Assembly (NCBI GenBank): GCA_016936075.1
Contig: JAFGPS010000197.1
Coordinates: forward strand, 1 to 34,108
Length of the DNA stretch: 34,108 bases
Direction of reading: 5' to 3'
Origin: Sedimentisphaerales bacterium
GTDB lineage: Bacteria > Planctomycetota > Phycisphaerae > Sedimentisphaerales > Anaerobacaceae
In this document: positions 5,845-14,193 of the stretch, in pieces
Layout: each line of letters starts with the position of its first letter
Position numbering within the stretch: position 1 is the stretch's first letter
Program-made: the position numbers and the translations under genes
The notes under the pieces: model-generated
The model's database searches: none
The model's input: the letters and a program-made list of their open reading frames with translations, nothing else
Told to the model about the DNA's origin: nothing

Positions 5845-8403
5845 CTATTGGCTGCTTTTACTGGCGAATGGAGTACCGCCGTAAGCTCCCATATTGATTC
5901 TCCAGCCATTGTTAGGCCATGGCTCAAGTACAGGTCCTATACTGGGATTGCCTTTATCAATACAAGGACTGTTAACCGTGTCCCTTTCCCATTGACTGCC
6001 ACGATACCTTCCGTTTACGGATTTTAAGTGATAGTCACCATTATCGCGGTCTGCAACAAAGAATCCAGGATCATCGTTAATATTTGTAGTCAAAGACTGA
6101 ACATATTCCATCCTGCTGTAAGTTGTATATTCTTTGTCAGAATCTTCCATATCGGTACTTTTATTACCATTCCAATTATTCCAGAAGATACAATTTGTAA
6201 TAATCGGATGTGATGCACCCTCAGAATTAACAATACCAAATATATTATAAGCTATGGTTAAATTAATTAACTGAGGAGAAGCATATTGCATAAATATAGC
6301 TCCGCCGTAAGAGTCATTACAATTTGTAATTATAAGATTTCTCAAAACAGAGTCAGAAGATTCTGCGTAATAGTATGAGAATGCATACCCTTGAACCGCT
6401 CTGATTTCAGCCGGTTCATCTGCACTTTGAATAGTAACACTTTTTCCTGTTATAAATACATCCTCATAATATATACCGGACCATATCAAGATATAATCAC
6501 CATTACGAGCGTTATTAACAGCATCCTGTATTTTTGCGAAGGCATCATCTCTGCTTGTGCCTTTATGAGAATTATTTCCTGTTGTCACTGAAGTAGCGAC
6601 ATGAATTATTTTCGGAGAATAATTCTTGCTTGCCTGTTCGGTCCCGCCATAGGCACCAATATTAATGCGTTTTCCATTCGGGCAAGGTTCAGGTCCGACA
6701 GAATCACTCTGGGCACCTGCATCAATACAGGGACTATTAACATCATCTATTACCCAGGTCTGTGTAAGAGGATTGAATCTGCCTACATGTGATTTCAGAT
6801 GGTAGTCACCTTCTATCGGGGAGAAAAGTGGATCAACAGATTTAATATCCTGACCGATAAATTTATTATATAGGTCATCATTAACATCCTGAATATCTGA
6901 CGAAAGAATAATACCAGCATAAACCGAATCATCTATCCACACATTATGGCCCGAATTGCCCCAGATGATACTGTTATTTATGAATGTATCGCTTTTTACA
7001 GAGTATATACCATCGCCAGTATTATTTGCTACAGTGCAATTATTGAGACGCAATTTACAGGCTATTGCAATCTGTCCAAGTTGAGCATCATTTATAAATT
7101 CTACAGTTTTCGAATCAGTGTACATACCTGCACCAGATTGAGCGTTATTATCCGCAATAATGCAGTTCTGTAATTCAATATCAGAAGCTGCACCAGTTGC
7201 ATATATCCCACCGCCGGTAAGATTACCTGTTGAACTCTTAGTATTATTTCTTATTTCGCAATTAGCTAATATAACCCTGGACTGAGAACAGTACAACCCG
7301 CCGCCGTAGCTATTATTATATCCAGTATTATTCTGAATTATTGTATTAACAATAATAGCATTTGAATCTTCAAGTAAAGCTATTCCTGGACCATAACCAC
7401 CTGATAAATCAGATTTGCAGTTTTGAATTATACAATCAGAAATTAAAGGTGATGCGTCCACCGAACAGATTCCAGCTCCGTACTTTGCAGAGCAATCCTT
7501 TATAATACAATCAATGATGCTTGGACTGCTGTACTCACAATAAATGCCTCCGCCATTTGAATTTGTTTTCTTTCCATTTTTTATTGTAAAACCTCTCACG
7601 ATTGAGTTCGAATCTTCGTTCTGATAAAAATAAAAACCTCTTTGACCTTCTTCACATATAATTGTAGTCAGTTCAGGCCCTTTTTCACTGTAAAGAGTAA
7701 TTTCTCTGCCTCTGATGAATTCAATATCATGATTTCCATTGCCGCTGTATGTACCAGGTGCTACTTCGATTACAATTTCATCATCAATACCAGTATCAGA
7801 AGCCGCAGAATCAATTGCATCCTGTATCGTTGCAAACTTAGGGTATGACGCACCAGATTCAACGAAATAATCTGCCGGATATGAAAATAAATCGACTTTA
7901 AGGTTATCTATCATCACATCATAGCCAGAGAATTTAATATAACAAATCCCGCGAATTGATTTTAATGAAATAACATTTGCTCCGGAAAAAAGGTCTTTGT
8001 AATCCGACCAGTTTTTACCATCTGAAGACAAACTGTATCTAAGCTTACCGGAATCGGTAAGATATGCCATATCAACTCGAAGCTGTCCGCTTATTGTCCT
8101 TTGCCTCTGCTCAAAAGGTAAACAATATACAAGGTTTGCCCACTGACGGTTATAATCCCTAAAACCTAAAGCAATATTCTGTCCATTATCCTTATAAAAA
8201 AGATAAGGTTCAGAAGGTGGAAAAGCGTTCTGAGGCCAGAAAATTGAATGATAGTAACTGTCACTTTCTGCTTTGTTGGTTTGAAAATCATCAGAGTATG
8301 TATTACTCCAGCTTGGGATTTTCTCATTAGAAGCAAGGCAGACATTCGCACAAGCCGTAATAACGACAATAATCCAAAAACGACTTGTAAACGACCTAAT
8401 CAT
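5845..8403 (-). CDS. Secreted tandem right-handed beta-helix protein with choice-of-anchor Q ends
   Basis: This is an 852-residue exported protein. A signal peptide covers residues 1-24 (VCLA|SNE). Residues 30-172 look like a beta-sandwich. A first parallel beta-helix starts at YPKFATIQDAIDSA (DUF1565-like opening) and runs to about 510 with many PbH1-type turns (GGGIYCEYSSPSIIDCII, GGGLYCSQSRVILANCEI). It ends with NSPCIDAG...INIGAYGGT, the choice-of-anchor Q signature. A second, shorter helix (about 598-770; DAFAKIQDAVNNARNGD) ends with the same signature (CIDKGNPS...INMGAYGGT). Such proteins usually act on, or bind, polysaccharides outside the cell; no catalytic residues can be named. AAGGA precedes the ATG. 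It lies 74 bases downstream of the sigma-factor fusion gene on the same strand and may be co-transcribed with it. Confidence 0.82.
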   Translation of the reverse strand: MIRSFTSRFWIIVVITACANVCLASNEKIPSWSNTYSDDFQTNKAESDSYYHSIFWPQNAFPPSEPYLFYKDNGQNIALGFRDYNRQWANLVYCLPFEQRQRTISGQLRVDMAYLTDSGKLRYSLSSDGKNWSDYKDLFSGANVISLKSIRGICYIKFSGYDVMIDNLKVDLFSYPADYFVESGASYPKFATIQDAIDSAASDTGIDDEIVIEVAPGTYSGNGNHDIEFIRGREITLYSEKGPELTTIICEEGQRGFYFYQNEDSNSIVRGFTIKNGKKTNSNGGGIYCEYSSPSIIDCIIKDCSAKYGAGICSVDASPLISDCIIQNCKSDLSGGYGPGIALLEDSNAIIVNTIIQNNTGYNNSYGGGLYCSQSRVILANCEIRNNTKSSTGNLTGGGIYATGAASDIELQNCIIADNNAQSGAGMYTDSKTVEFINDAQLGQIAIACKLRLNNCTVANNTGDGIYSVKSDTFINNSIIWGNSGHNVWIDDSVYAGIILSSDIQDVNDDLYNKFIGQDIKSVDPLFSPIEGDYHLKSHVGRFNPLTQTWVIDDVNSPCIDAGAQSDSVGPEPCPNGKRINIGAYGGTEQASKNYSPKIIHVATSVTTGNNSHKGTSRDDAFAKIQDAVNNARNGDYILIWSGIYYEDVFITGKSVTIQSADEPAEIRAVQGYAFSYYYAESSDSVLRNLIITNCNDSYGGAIFMQYASPQLINLTIAYNIFGIVNSEGASHPIITNCIFWNNWNGNKSTDMEDSDKEYTTYSRMEYVQSLTTNINDDPGFFVADRDNGDYHLKSVNGRYRGSQWERDTVNSPCIDKGNPSIGPVLEPWPNNGWRINMGAYGGTPFASKSSQ

Positions 8404-8477
8404 ATTTATTTTCCTTACTCAACTTGTGTTCATTTCCCACTTCCCTTGTGCTTTTCAAAATAAATTCAAGCTTGATT

Positions 8478-10352
8478 CTAATTGGATGAGTCCTCCAACA
8501 ACTTTGTAAGCCATAATACCCCCTGGCTTCTCATAGTAGTTGTCTCCAGTCTTGGCTTTGGCCTGACTGTAAAATCAGATTCTACTCCATCTATATCCTG
8601 GAGATATGTAAATTCCATATTACCCACTACACCAAGTTTTGTAGAAAAACTCACCTTATTAATAACATCTTTATGAAGATCGATATTATAGATATATGTT
8701 ACATCATCAGTAATAAGTTTAACTTCAGCAATCTTCCTATCAGTTCCTTCGGCATATTTCGTCTCGAACTTAATTCCCTGTTCAGCAGCATCTCTGCGGA
8801 TAGTATCTATTGCGTGCAGTCCCATCCATGGCCTTGCCATTCCTTTTAAGAAACTACCACCCTGATACAATTCAATGATTTCATTTCCTTCTTCATAAAT
8901 ATATGCTTCATTGCTTGTATCAACAAGTAATAAGCGATTTCCCACTTGTAATCTGAGCCATGGGCTGAATTCTTCAGTTGCTGAATAAACAAATGGAATT
9001 CTTCCTCTTCCGGCAACATTCTGGCCATTAATGCGTCCAGACACTCTAAAGTATGTCCAGCAGCGTTTGTGCATTTCATCACGATTATCAACCACATTAG
9101 AATTCGTTCGCCAGTCCGCCTGGGAATAATCTTCGTCGAGATTGTTCCTATGTTGAATCGAGAGCGTACGATTATCTTTCGAATCTACATTGCGAGGGTC
9201 AATAACCAACAGGCCTCGACCTGAGACAGAAATATGTTCAATACCTTTGGAATAACCTTCAACCTTTGAAATAAATGAAGCAACCTGAAGGTCATCCGTT
9301 GGTATCTGCATTACACTCAAATCTTCATTGTACATATGATAATTGTTTATATTGACATTATTTCCACTGATATAATAATTGCCTTGTTCATTCTGTAATA
9401 CTTTTCGGTATGAACCATCAGCCATAGAGCCAAATCTTGCCTGCATCATAACGGGCTCTTTTGGGCCCTCCGGGAAGAACCATTGATATTCTTCCGGTAT
9501 ATCAGCATTTTGTTCTGCACCGTTAATATTCTGAACTATCGAGGTAGGATTTTGTGGTTCGGGTGTACCAAGATTGAAAAGCTCAGGTTTCATTACGACT
9601 GTACTGGTAGTTAACATACCTGCTGCCGCGATTGATACAATAGCTGATTTAGATGTAATAAGCCCAACGGTACTTGCCGCAATGCCAACTTTTACAGTCG
9701 CGGCGGTAATTGAAATCTCTGCGGCCGCGGCTTTTGTCGGAGCAGTCATCTTGCCGAAAAGAACCAGAGCCGCCAAAAACGAGCCTTTGCCGAATCCATT
9801 CTTGGAAAGTTCCTTCTGTAACGCCCTTTTTGCACGGAGAAACAACATGCGAGTGCTGAATTCGCTGCATCCCATAGTTTCAGCTATTTCAGAATAAGGC
9901 ATATCATCATAACAACGCATTACAAGAACAGCTTTATGGCTGGTTTTGAGCTTTTTCATTGCCCCGGTAACGATTTGTTTTAATTCATCACCAACCAAAT
10001 CCTCAAGACCACCATGTCGTTCTTCAAATGAACTCGAACCTTTTTTATCAAGACTCGCTGCCACTACCCTCCTTTGGGTAGCTTCAGTTCTGTAAAATCT
10101 ACGAAGTTTGTTCGTGGCTATTCCATATAACCACGGCCAAAACCTGTCAGCATCTCTTAATTTTCCTATTACCTTAAACATTTCCAACAAACTCTCCTGC
10201 ACAATATCATGGGCCAGGTCTTCCTGCTGAGTCATACGTAACACATACGTACGCAAGCGATCCTTCACCTGCACGGCCAATTGATCAAGGCTGTTTCTAT
10301 CGCCTTGCTGGGCCTTCTTTATCAGTTCTATAAGATACGTCTGCTGATCCAT
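8478..10352 (-). CDS. ECF sigma factor fused to hydrophobic segments and a large C-terminal domain
   Basis: This is a 624-residue protein. Residues 20-90 are sigma region 2 (DLAHDIVQESLLEMFK; FWPWLYGIATNKLRRFYR). Residues 130-182 are region 4 with its helix-turn-helix (SEIAETMGCSEFSTRMLFLRAKRAL). Ordinary ECF factors end here at about 190. This one continues with hydrophobic stretches at 191-200 and about 220-254, an alanine-rich linker between them, and then a soluble region of about 360 residues that I cannot assign. The likely reading is a membrane-bound sigma factor whose outer or inner tail senses a signal; topology depends on whether one or two helices cross the membrane. No separate anti-sigma gene is adjacent. 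AGAGG lies 6 bases before the ATG. The next gene downstream is the secreted beta-helix protein, a plausible target or partner. Confidence 0.82.
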   Translation of the reverse strand: MDQQTYLIELIKKAQQGDRNSLDQLAVQVKDRLRTYVLRMTQQEDLAHDIVQESLLEMFKVIGKLRDADRFWPWLYGIATNKLRRFYRTEATQRRVVAASLDKKGSSSFEERHGGLEDLVGDELKQIVTGAMKKLKTSHKAVLVMRCYDDMPYSEIAETMGCSEFSTRMLFLRAKRALQKELSKNGFGKGSFLAALVLFGKMTAPTKAAAAEISITAATVKVGIAASTVGLITSKSAIVSIAAAGMLTTSTVVMKPELFNLGTPEPQNPTSIVQNINGAEQNADIPEEYQWFFPEGPKEPVMMQARFGSMADGSYRKVLQNEQGNYYISGNNVNINNYHMYNEDLSVMQIPTDDLQVASFISKVEGYSKGIEHISVSGRGLLVIDPRNVDSKDNRTLSIQHRNNLDEDYSQADWRTNSNVVDNRDEMHKRCWTYFRVSGRINGQNVAGRGRIPFVYSATEEFSPWLRLQVGNRLLLVDTSNEAYIYEEGNEIIELYQGGSFLKGMARPWMGLHAIDTIRRDAAEQGIKFETKYAEGTDRKIAEVKLITDDVTYIYNIDLHKDVINKVSFSTKLGVVGNMEFTYLQDIDGVESDFTVRPKPRLETTTMRSQGVLWLTKLLEDSSN

Positions 10353-10866
10353 AGAAGGCCTCTATCATTTAAGACTATTATTTAGTGCCATCATAAACAC
10401 TAAATATAACGTTTTTTTCTGTATTTTTTTTAACATTCTTTTTTTTATAACGATTTATTATTTCCGGACTTAAGAATATAAACGACTCATTCTTAAAAAG
10501 TTTTTTTCAAAAAAATTAAAAAATTCGTTTTTCCAATGATTTTTATGTCTTTTTTTAGGACCAATTGCTTCTTTTTCATTATTTTATGTTCATTTTAATA
10601 AACATGCTGCTTGTAAATATAAAACACGATCCCATAATTTCAGGATATTATACCATTCTTAAGCCAAAAATGAAAAAAAACTCTTGTTAATTGGCGAATT
10701 ACAGGAGATTTATCTTATTTTTGAAAAAATAATGTATTGAATTGAAATTTTTAGCTTCTATATATTAAAAGAGCATGGTTAAATTAAGTCAATGTGATTT
10801 CTCGAATCTGACTTGAGAAATGGTAGTATAAATATTTTCAATAACCTTGCAAAAGGAGTATTATTT
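10353..10866. other. AT-rich divergent intergenic region
   Basis: This region separates the minus-strand sigma-fusion gene from the plus-strand hydrolase. It is very AT-rich with several long T runs (10400-10560). A TTTCTC/GAGAAA inverted repeat lies near 10798-10820. No ORF with a ribosome site, RNA gene or known riboswitch was recognised. Confidence 0.5.
10737..10764 (+). promoter_or_regulatory. Predicted promoter of the alpha/beta hydrolase gene
   Basis: TTGAAT (10737-10742), a 16-base spacer, then TATATA (10759-10764). It would give a leader of about 95 bases before the start at 10867. In such AT-rich DNA chance matches are frequent. Confidence 0.35.
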
Positions 10867-12126
10867 ATGAAAACAGGTTTATACGGCTCATCAAACAATA
10901 AATTTAGCGTTATATTTCTCGGAATTTTATTAATATCAATCATCTTATTTCAAAACCGGATAACTATGGGAAATTCAGCCAGCCAGGAAACATTCAAAGT
11001 CACAGTAACTCAACCTGAAAATGGAACTCTTACTATCACTCCAGCTCTTCCTGAAAATGGCAAAGTCGCAGCCGGTACAGTTCTTACGATAAATGCTACC
11101 CCCACAGATGGTTTTGCAATCGATAGTTGTTATATAGCGGGAAGAACGAATATTGAATTTATGACCGAACAGACCAAAATCACGGTTGATAAGAACATGA
11201 CTCTCGGCGCTTCGTTCATTGAAAAAGATGAACTAAAGGGATTTACTACAATAAATAACGTCGTATATGCCCAGCCGGGTGTGAAGAAACTGAAATATGA
11301 TGTGTTCAAACCAGATGGAGCCCAAAATCTGCCCGCAATAGTTATTGTACACGGCGGCGGATGGTCAATGAATTGCGAAGATGTAATGCGCGGTTTAGCT
11401 CGCGAACTCGTAAAAAGCGGCCAATACGTTGCATTCAGTATTGATTATCGCTGGATTGGAAACGGTGATGGTGACCAGACGCCAGTTACAATGGCCAACA
11501 TTATCGAAGATGTTTATGGAGCAATTTTACATATTCAGGACCACGCAAAAGAATATGGTATTGATCCGACAAAGATAGCCGTTACAGGTGACAGCGCGGG
11601 AGGCCATTTATCCGCAGCAGCTATTAACATGGTCAACAGGATTGGCGATGGTGGTTTTGGAGCCAAGGAAGGTGTTTATGAATATAAACCGACCTATATG
11701 CCAGCAGGAAAATCAGTTGAACAGGTACGCAAAGAATTGACAGAAGCGATTAAAGTCGCGGCTCCAAGTTATGGTGTTTTCGATGGTGGTTCGCTCAGAA
11801 GATTTGTTGGCGGTAATAACAATGAAGAACTTAAAGCTATAGCGCCAATGGATAATATTCCGAATGCATCTGAACGAGCGGTTCCTCAACTCCTTTTACG
11901 CGGCACAACTGATAACCTGATTAATAACGCGGCTGTTCAAACATACACCGACGCTCTGAAGGCCGCCGGACAGACAGTTGAGTATGTGCAGGTTCCTGGC
12001 GCTAGTCATGCCTTTTTCGATTGGAAACCAGATGCAAGAACTAAAGCTACTTTTAAGCAGTACGGCGTACCTTACGCTGCTACGATGAAAGAATTCTTCG
12101 ATAAAGTTTTCTATCCTGAAAAATAA
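10867..12126 (+). CDS. Exported alpha/beta hydrolase (esterase/lipase) with an InlB-B-like N-terminal domain
   Basis: The start at 10867 is chosen because AAGGAG lies 8 bases upstream; an in-frame extension begins 18 codons earlier without such a site. The product is 419 residues. Residues 12-30 are a hydrophobic signal or anchor. Residues about 42-118 (VTQPENGTLTITP, GTVLTINATPTDGFAIDS, TVDKNMTLGASF) match the divergent InlB B-repeat fold used as a wall or surface module. The rest is a COG0657-type hydrolase: oxyanion motif HGGGW (162-166), nucleophile elbow GDSAGG with Ser243, an acidic residue in GTTDN, and the catalytic His381 in GASHAFF. Such enzymes split acyl or acetyl esters, in this setting perhaps on polysaccharides. 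It is convergent with ppnP and shares a hairpin with it. Confidence 0.82.
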   Translation: MKTGLYGSSNNKFSVIFLGILLISIILFQNRITMGNSASQETFKVTVTQPENGTLTITPALPENGKVAAGTVLTINATPTDGFAIDSCYIAGRTNIEFMTEQTKITVDKNMTLGASFIEKDELKGFTTINNVVYAQPGVKKLKYDVFKPDGAQNLPAIVIVHGGGWSMNCEDVMRGLARELVKSGQYVAFSIDYRWIGNGDGDQTPVTMANIIEDVYGAILHIQDHAKEYGIDPTKIAVTGDSAGGHLSAAAINMVNRIGDGGFGAKEGVYEYKPTYMPAGKSVEQVRKELTEAIKVAAPSYGVFDGGSLRRFVGGNNNEELKAIAPMDNIPNASERAVPQLLLRGTTDNLINNAAVQTYTDALKAAGQTVEYVQVPGASHAFFDWKPDARTKATFKQYGVPYAATMKEFFDKVFYPEK

Positions 12127-12154
12127 AAAGTCGAAAAAACTATAGATTTTATGC

Positions 12155-12190
12155 GTTGATTGAACGATACAGTTTTGTTGTTCAATCAAC
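12155..12190. terminator. Bidirectional hairpin between the hydrolase and ppnP
   Basis: GTTGATTGAAC (12155-12165) pairs perfectly with GTTCAATCAAC (12180-12190) across a 14-base loop. The 3' arm covers the ppnP stop codon. T runs are weak on the plus strand and one (TTTTTT) lies further off on the minus strand, so termination strength is uncertain. Confidence 0.55.
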
Positions 12191-12496
12191 ATATGAACAG
12201 CAATAGTCGGTAACTTCTTTAATTTTCAAACTGAATTTGGAATTGGCTGGGACTTCGAAAGTTTCGCCGCCGCTAATTTCTTTCCACCCTCCTTCTACGG
12301 GTAAGGATACTTCAAGGTTTCCTACGATTATTTCCATTATTTCTTTTTTATCTGTACCGAATTCATAAACACCGGGCATCATAATACCGAGTGTTTTCTT
12401 TGAGCCATCGGGAAAAACGATTGTACGGCTGGTAACTTTGCCATCAAAGTAAATGTTTGCTTTTTTTATTACTGTTACACCTTTAAATTCTGTCAT
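12182..12496 (-). CDS. ppnP: Pyrimidine/purine nucleoside phosphorylase PpnP
   Basis: The product of 104 residues is the full length of the PpnP (YaiE, DUF1255) family, small cupins that split nucleosides with phosphate to a base and ribose 1-phosphate. Family hallmarks are [59 protein letters not shown] and the ending DYCCSYVD. The protein is cytoplasmic with no signal peptide. The gene stands alone between a convergent hydrolase and a divergent oxidoreductase. Confidence 0.93.
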   Translation of the reverse strand: MTEFKGVTVIKKANIYFDGKVTSRTIVFPDGSKKTLGIMMPGVYEFGTDKKEIMEIIVGNLEVSLPVEGGWKEISGGETFEVPANSKFSLKIKEVTDYCCSYVD

Positions 12497-12652
12497 AAAT
12501 AATTCCTGTAAATTTTTTAATATAAGATTTTGTCTGATAATATTCTAAACTGTAATTAGAAAACTTGTTGTTTTCAATAAAAATCCATTTTATATCAAAC
12601 AATATAGTACGTAAAAGTACAATCTCCATCTTTAATACAAAAATAAATTATC

Positions 12653-12680
12653 TTGAATAAATCACAAAAAGTGATATAAA
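12653..12680 (+). promoter_or_regulatory. Predicted promoter with operator-like repeat before the Tat oxidoreductase
   Basis: TTGAAT (12653-12658), 16 bases, then TATAAA (12675-12680). The spacer contains ATCAC-AAAAA-GTGAT (12661-12675), a short inverted repeat placed where a repressor could block polymerase. Nothing else stands out in 12497-12759. Confidence 0.35.
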
Positions 12681-12759
12681 CAATTGCTTAATCGAAAGAT
12701 TTTAACATGCTCATTGACATGTAATTTTTATAACACTTCGAAATTTGAGGAGTAATACT

Positions 12760-14121
12760 ATGAAGAACAAAATTTCTAAACACACCAAGCTATCTCGCCG
12801 TGATTTTCTGGGCGGTGCAGCAGCAGTTGCCGCCTTTACGATAGTTCCCCGGCACGTTCTGGCAGGCTCAGGCCAGACACCACCCAGCGATAAACTTAAT
12901 TTAGGCTGCATCGGAGTCGGGGGTATGCAGGGAGGAACTGATGTTCGAAATGTCGCCAGTGAAAATATCTATGCACTTTGCGATGTAGATGACAGGCAGG
13001 CAGCAGGAGCATACAGGCAATATCCAAGCGCAAAAAAATATAAAGATTTCCGCGAGATGCTGGAAAAAGAGTATAAAAATCTCGACGGCGTAACAATCAC
13101 AATACCTGACCATATGCATACTCACGCGTCATTGATGGCTATGGAGCGAGGTTTGGGCGTACATTGCCAGAAACCTTTGACAAAGTATGTATGGGAAGCA
13201 AATCTTCTTAAAAAAGCGGCCAAGAAATATAATGTCATTACTCAAATGGGTAACCAGGGATATTCAGCCGAAGCAACACGTATAGCCTGTGAAATTATAT
13301 GGCGCGGCGACATTGGTGACATTACAGAAGTCCACGCATCTTGTGAAAGCCGCGGCCCTGGTTTTGGTCGCAGAGTAAATTCATGGCCTGAACCTGAAAC
13401 AATTCCGGACGGTGTTGATTGGGACCTCTGGTTAGGATGTACTACAAAAGACAGAACTTATACCTCTGCTGTTATGCCAAATAAATGGCGAGGATTCGTT
13501 GATTACGGTTCAGGAATGTTAGGCGACTGGGGTTTCCACATTATGGGTCCGGCTAACTGGGCATTAAAACTTGGAAGCCCAACCAGTGTCCAGTGTCTCA
13601 GTGTAGATGGAATGGACGAAATTAACTGGTCAGATAATGACGTAATTAAGTGGGACTTCCCAGCACGTGAGAACATGCCGCCGGTATCCATTTACTGGCA
13701 TCATGGCGGATCACGTCTACCAGTTCCACCAGATTTGACAAGACAGGATATATCGCGTTACAATGAAATATTCTACGGCACAAAAGGTTATTTGGGAACA
13801 GCCGGACGAGGAGAAAGTATCGGTTTGATTCCAGCTTCGAAACAGCAGGGTTTCGTAAAACCGGATCAGGTATTACCGCGTTCACCCGGACACTACAGGG
13901 AATGGCTTGAAGCTATGAAGACTAAAAAACCTTCAAGCTCAGATTTCAGTATCGCAGGACTTTGGGGTGAATGGATAGCACTGGGCTATTTAGCACTGCG
14001 TTTCCCGGGAGAAACTCTTATGTGGGATCCGGAAAACCTGAAAATTACAAATAACGAAAAAGCAAATGAGTTCATCAAACCAACATATCGCGCTGGATGG
14101 GAACTCAAGGATATTACATAA
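12760..14121 (+). CDS. Tat-exported Gfo/Idh/MocA family oxidoreductase
   Basis: The start at 12760 is chosen because GAGGAG lies 7 bases upstream and the protein then opens with a proper Tat signal peptide (SRRDFLGGAAAVAAF). The product has 453 residues. After cleavage near residue 28, a Rossmann NAD(P)-binding domain begins (LGCIGVGGMQGG) and runs to about 150, with CQKP in place of the usual EKP catalytic-loop motif. The remainder is the bacterial-type Gfo/Idh/MocA C-terminal domain (WDLWLGCTTKDRTY; MLGDWGFHIMGPANW; GTKGYLGTAGRGE). These enzymes oxidise or reduce sugars and polyols; Tat export means the cofactor is bound before crossing the membrane. Planctomycetota carry many such copies. 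A strong terminator follows. Confidence 0.9.
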   Translation: MKNKISKHTKLSRRDFLGGAAAVAAFTIVPRHVLAGSGQTPPSDKLNLGCIGVGGMQGGTDVRNVASENIYALCDVDDRQAAGAYRQYPSAKKYKDFREMLEKEYKNLDGVTITIPDHMHTHASLMAMERGLGVHCQKPLTKYVWEANLLKKAAKKYNVITQMGNQGYSAEATRIACEIIWRGDIGDITEVHASCESRGPGFGRRVNSWPEPETIPDGVDWDLWLGCTTKDRTYTSAVMPNKWRGFVDYGSGMLGDWGFHIMGPANWALKLGSPTSVQCLSVDGMDEINWSDNDVIKWDFPARENMPPVSIYWHHGGSRLPVPPDLTRQDISRYNEIFYGTKGYLGTAGRGESIGLIPASKQQGFVKPDQVLPRSPGHYREWLEAMKTKKPSSSDFSIAGLWGEWIALGYLALRFPGETLMWDPENLKITNNEKANEFIKPTYRAGWELKDIT

Positions 14122-14151
14122 TAAACAACTTTACGTTGAAATAATTTTTAT

Positions 14152-14193
14152 AAATCACCTTATCTGTTCACAAATGGATAAGGTGATTTTTTT
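14152..14193. terminator. Strong terminator between the oxidoreductase and the GH15 gene
   Basis: AAATCACCTTATC (14152-14164) pairs perfectly over 13 bases with GATAAGGTGATTT (14177-14189), followed by further T to 14193. The T run overlaps the stop codon of the convergent GH15 gene. The minus strand also reads into a T-rich tail, so it probably serves both genes. Confidence 0.9.

Noticed and set aside
9574..9897. Plus-strand frame opposite the sigma-fusion gene
   Set aside because: It is the mirror of the alanine-rich segment; the sigma domains on the minus strand are unmistakable.
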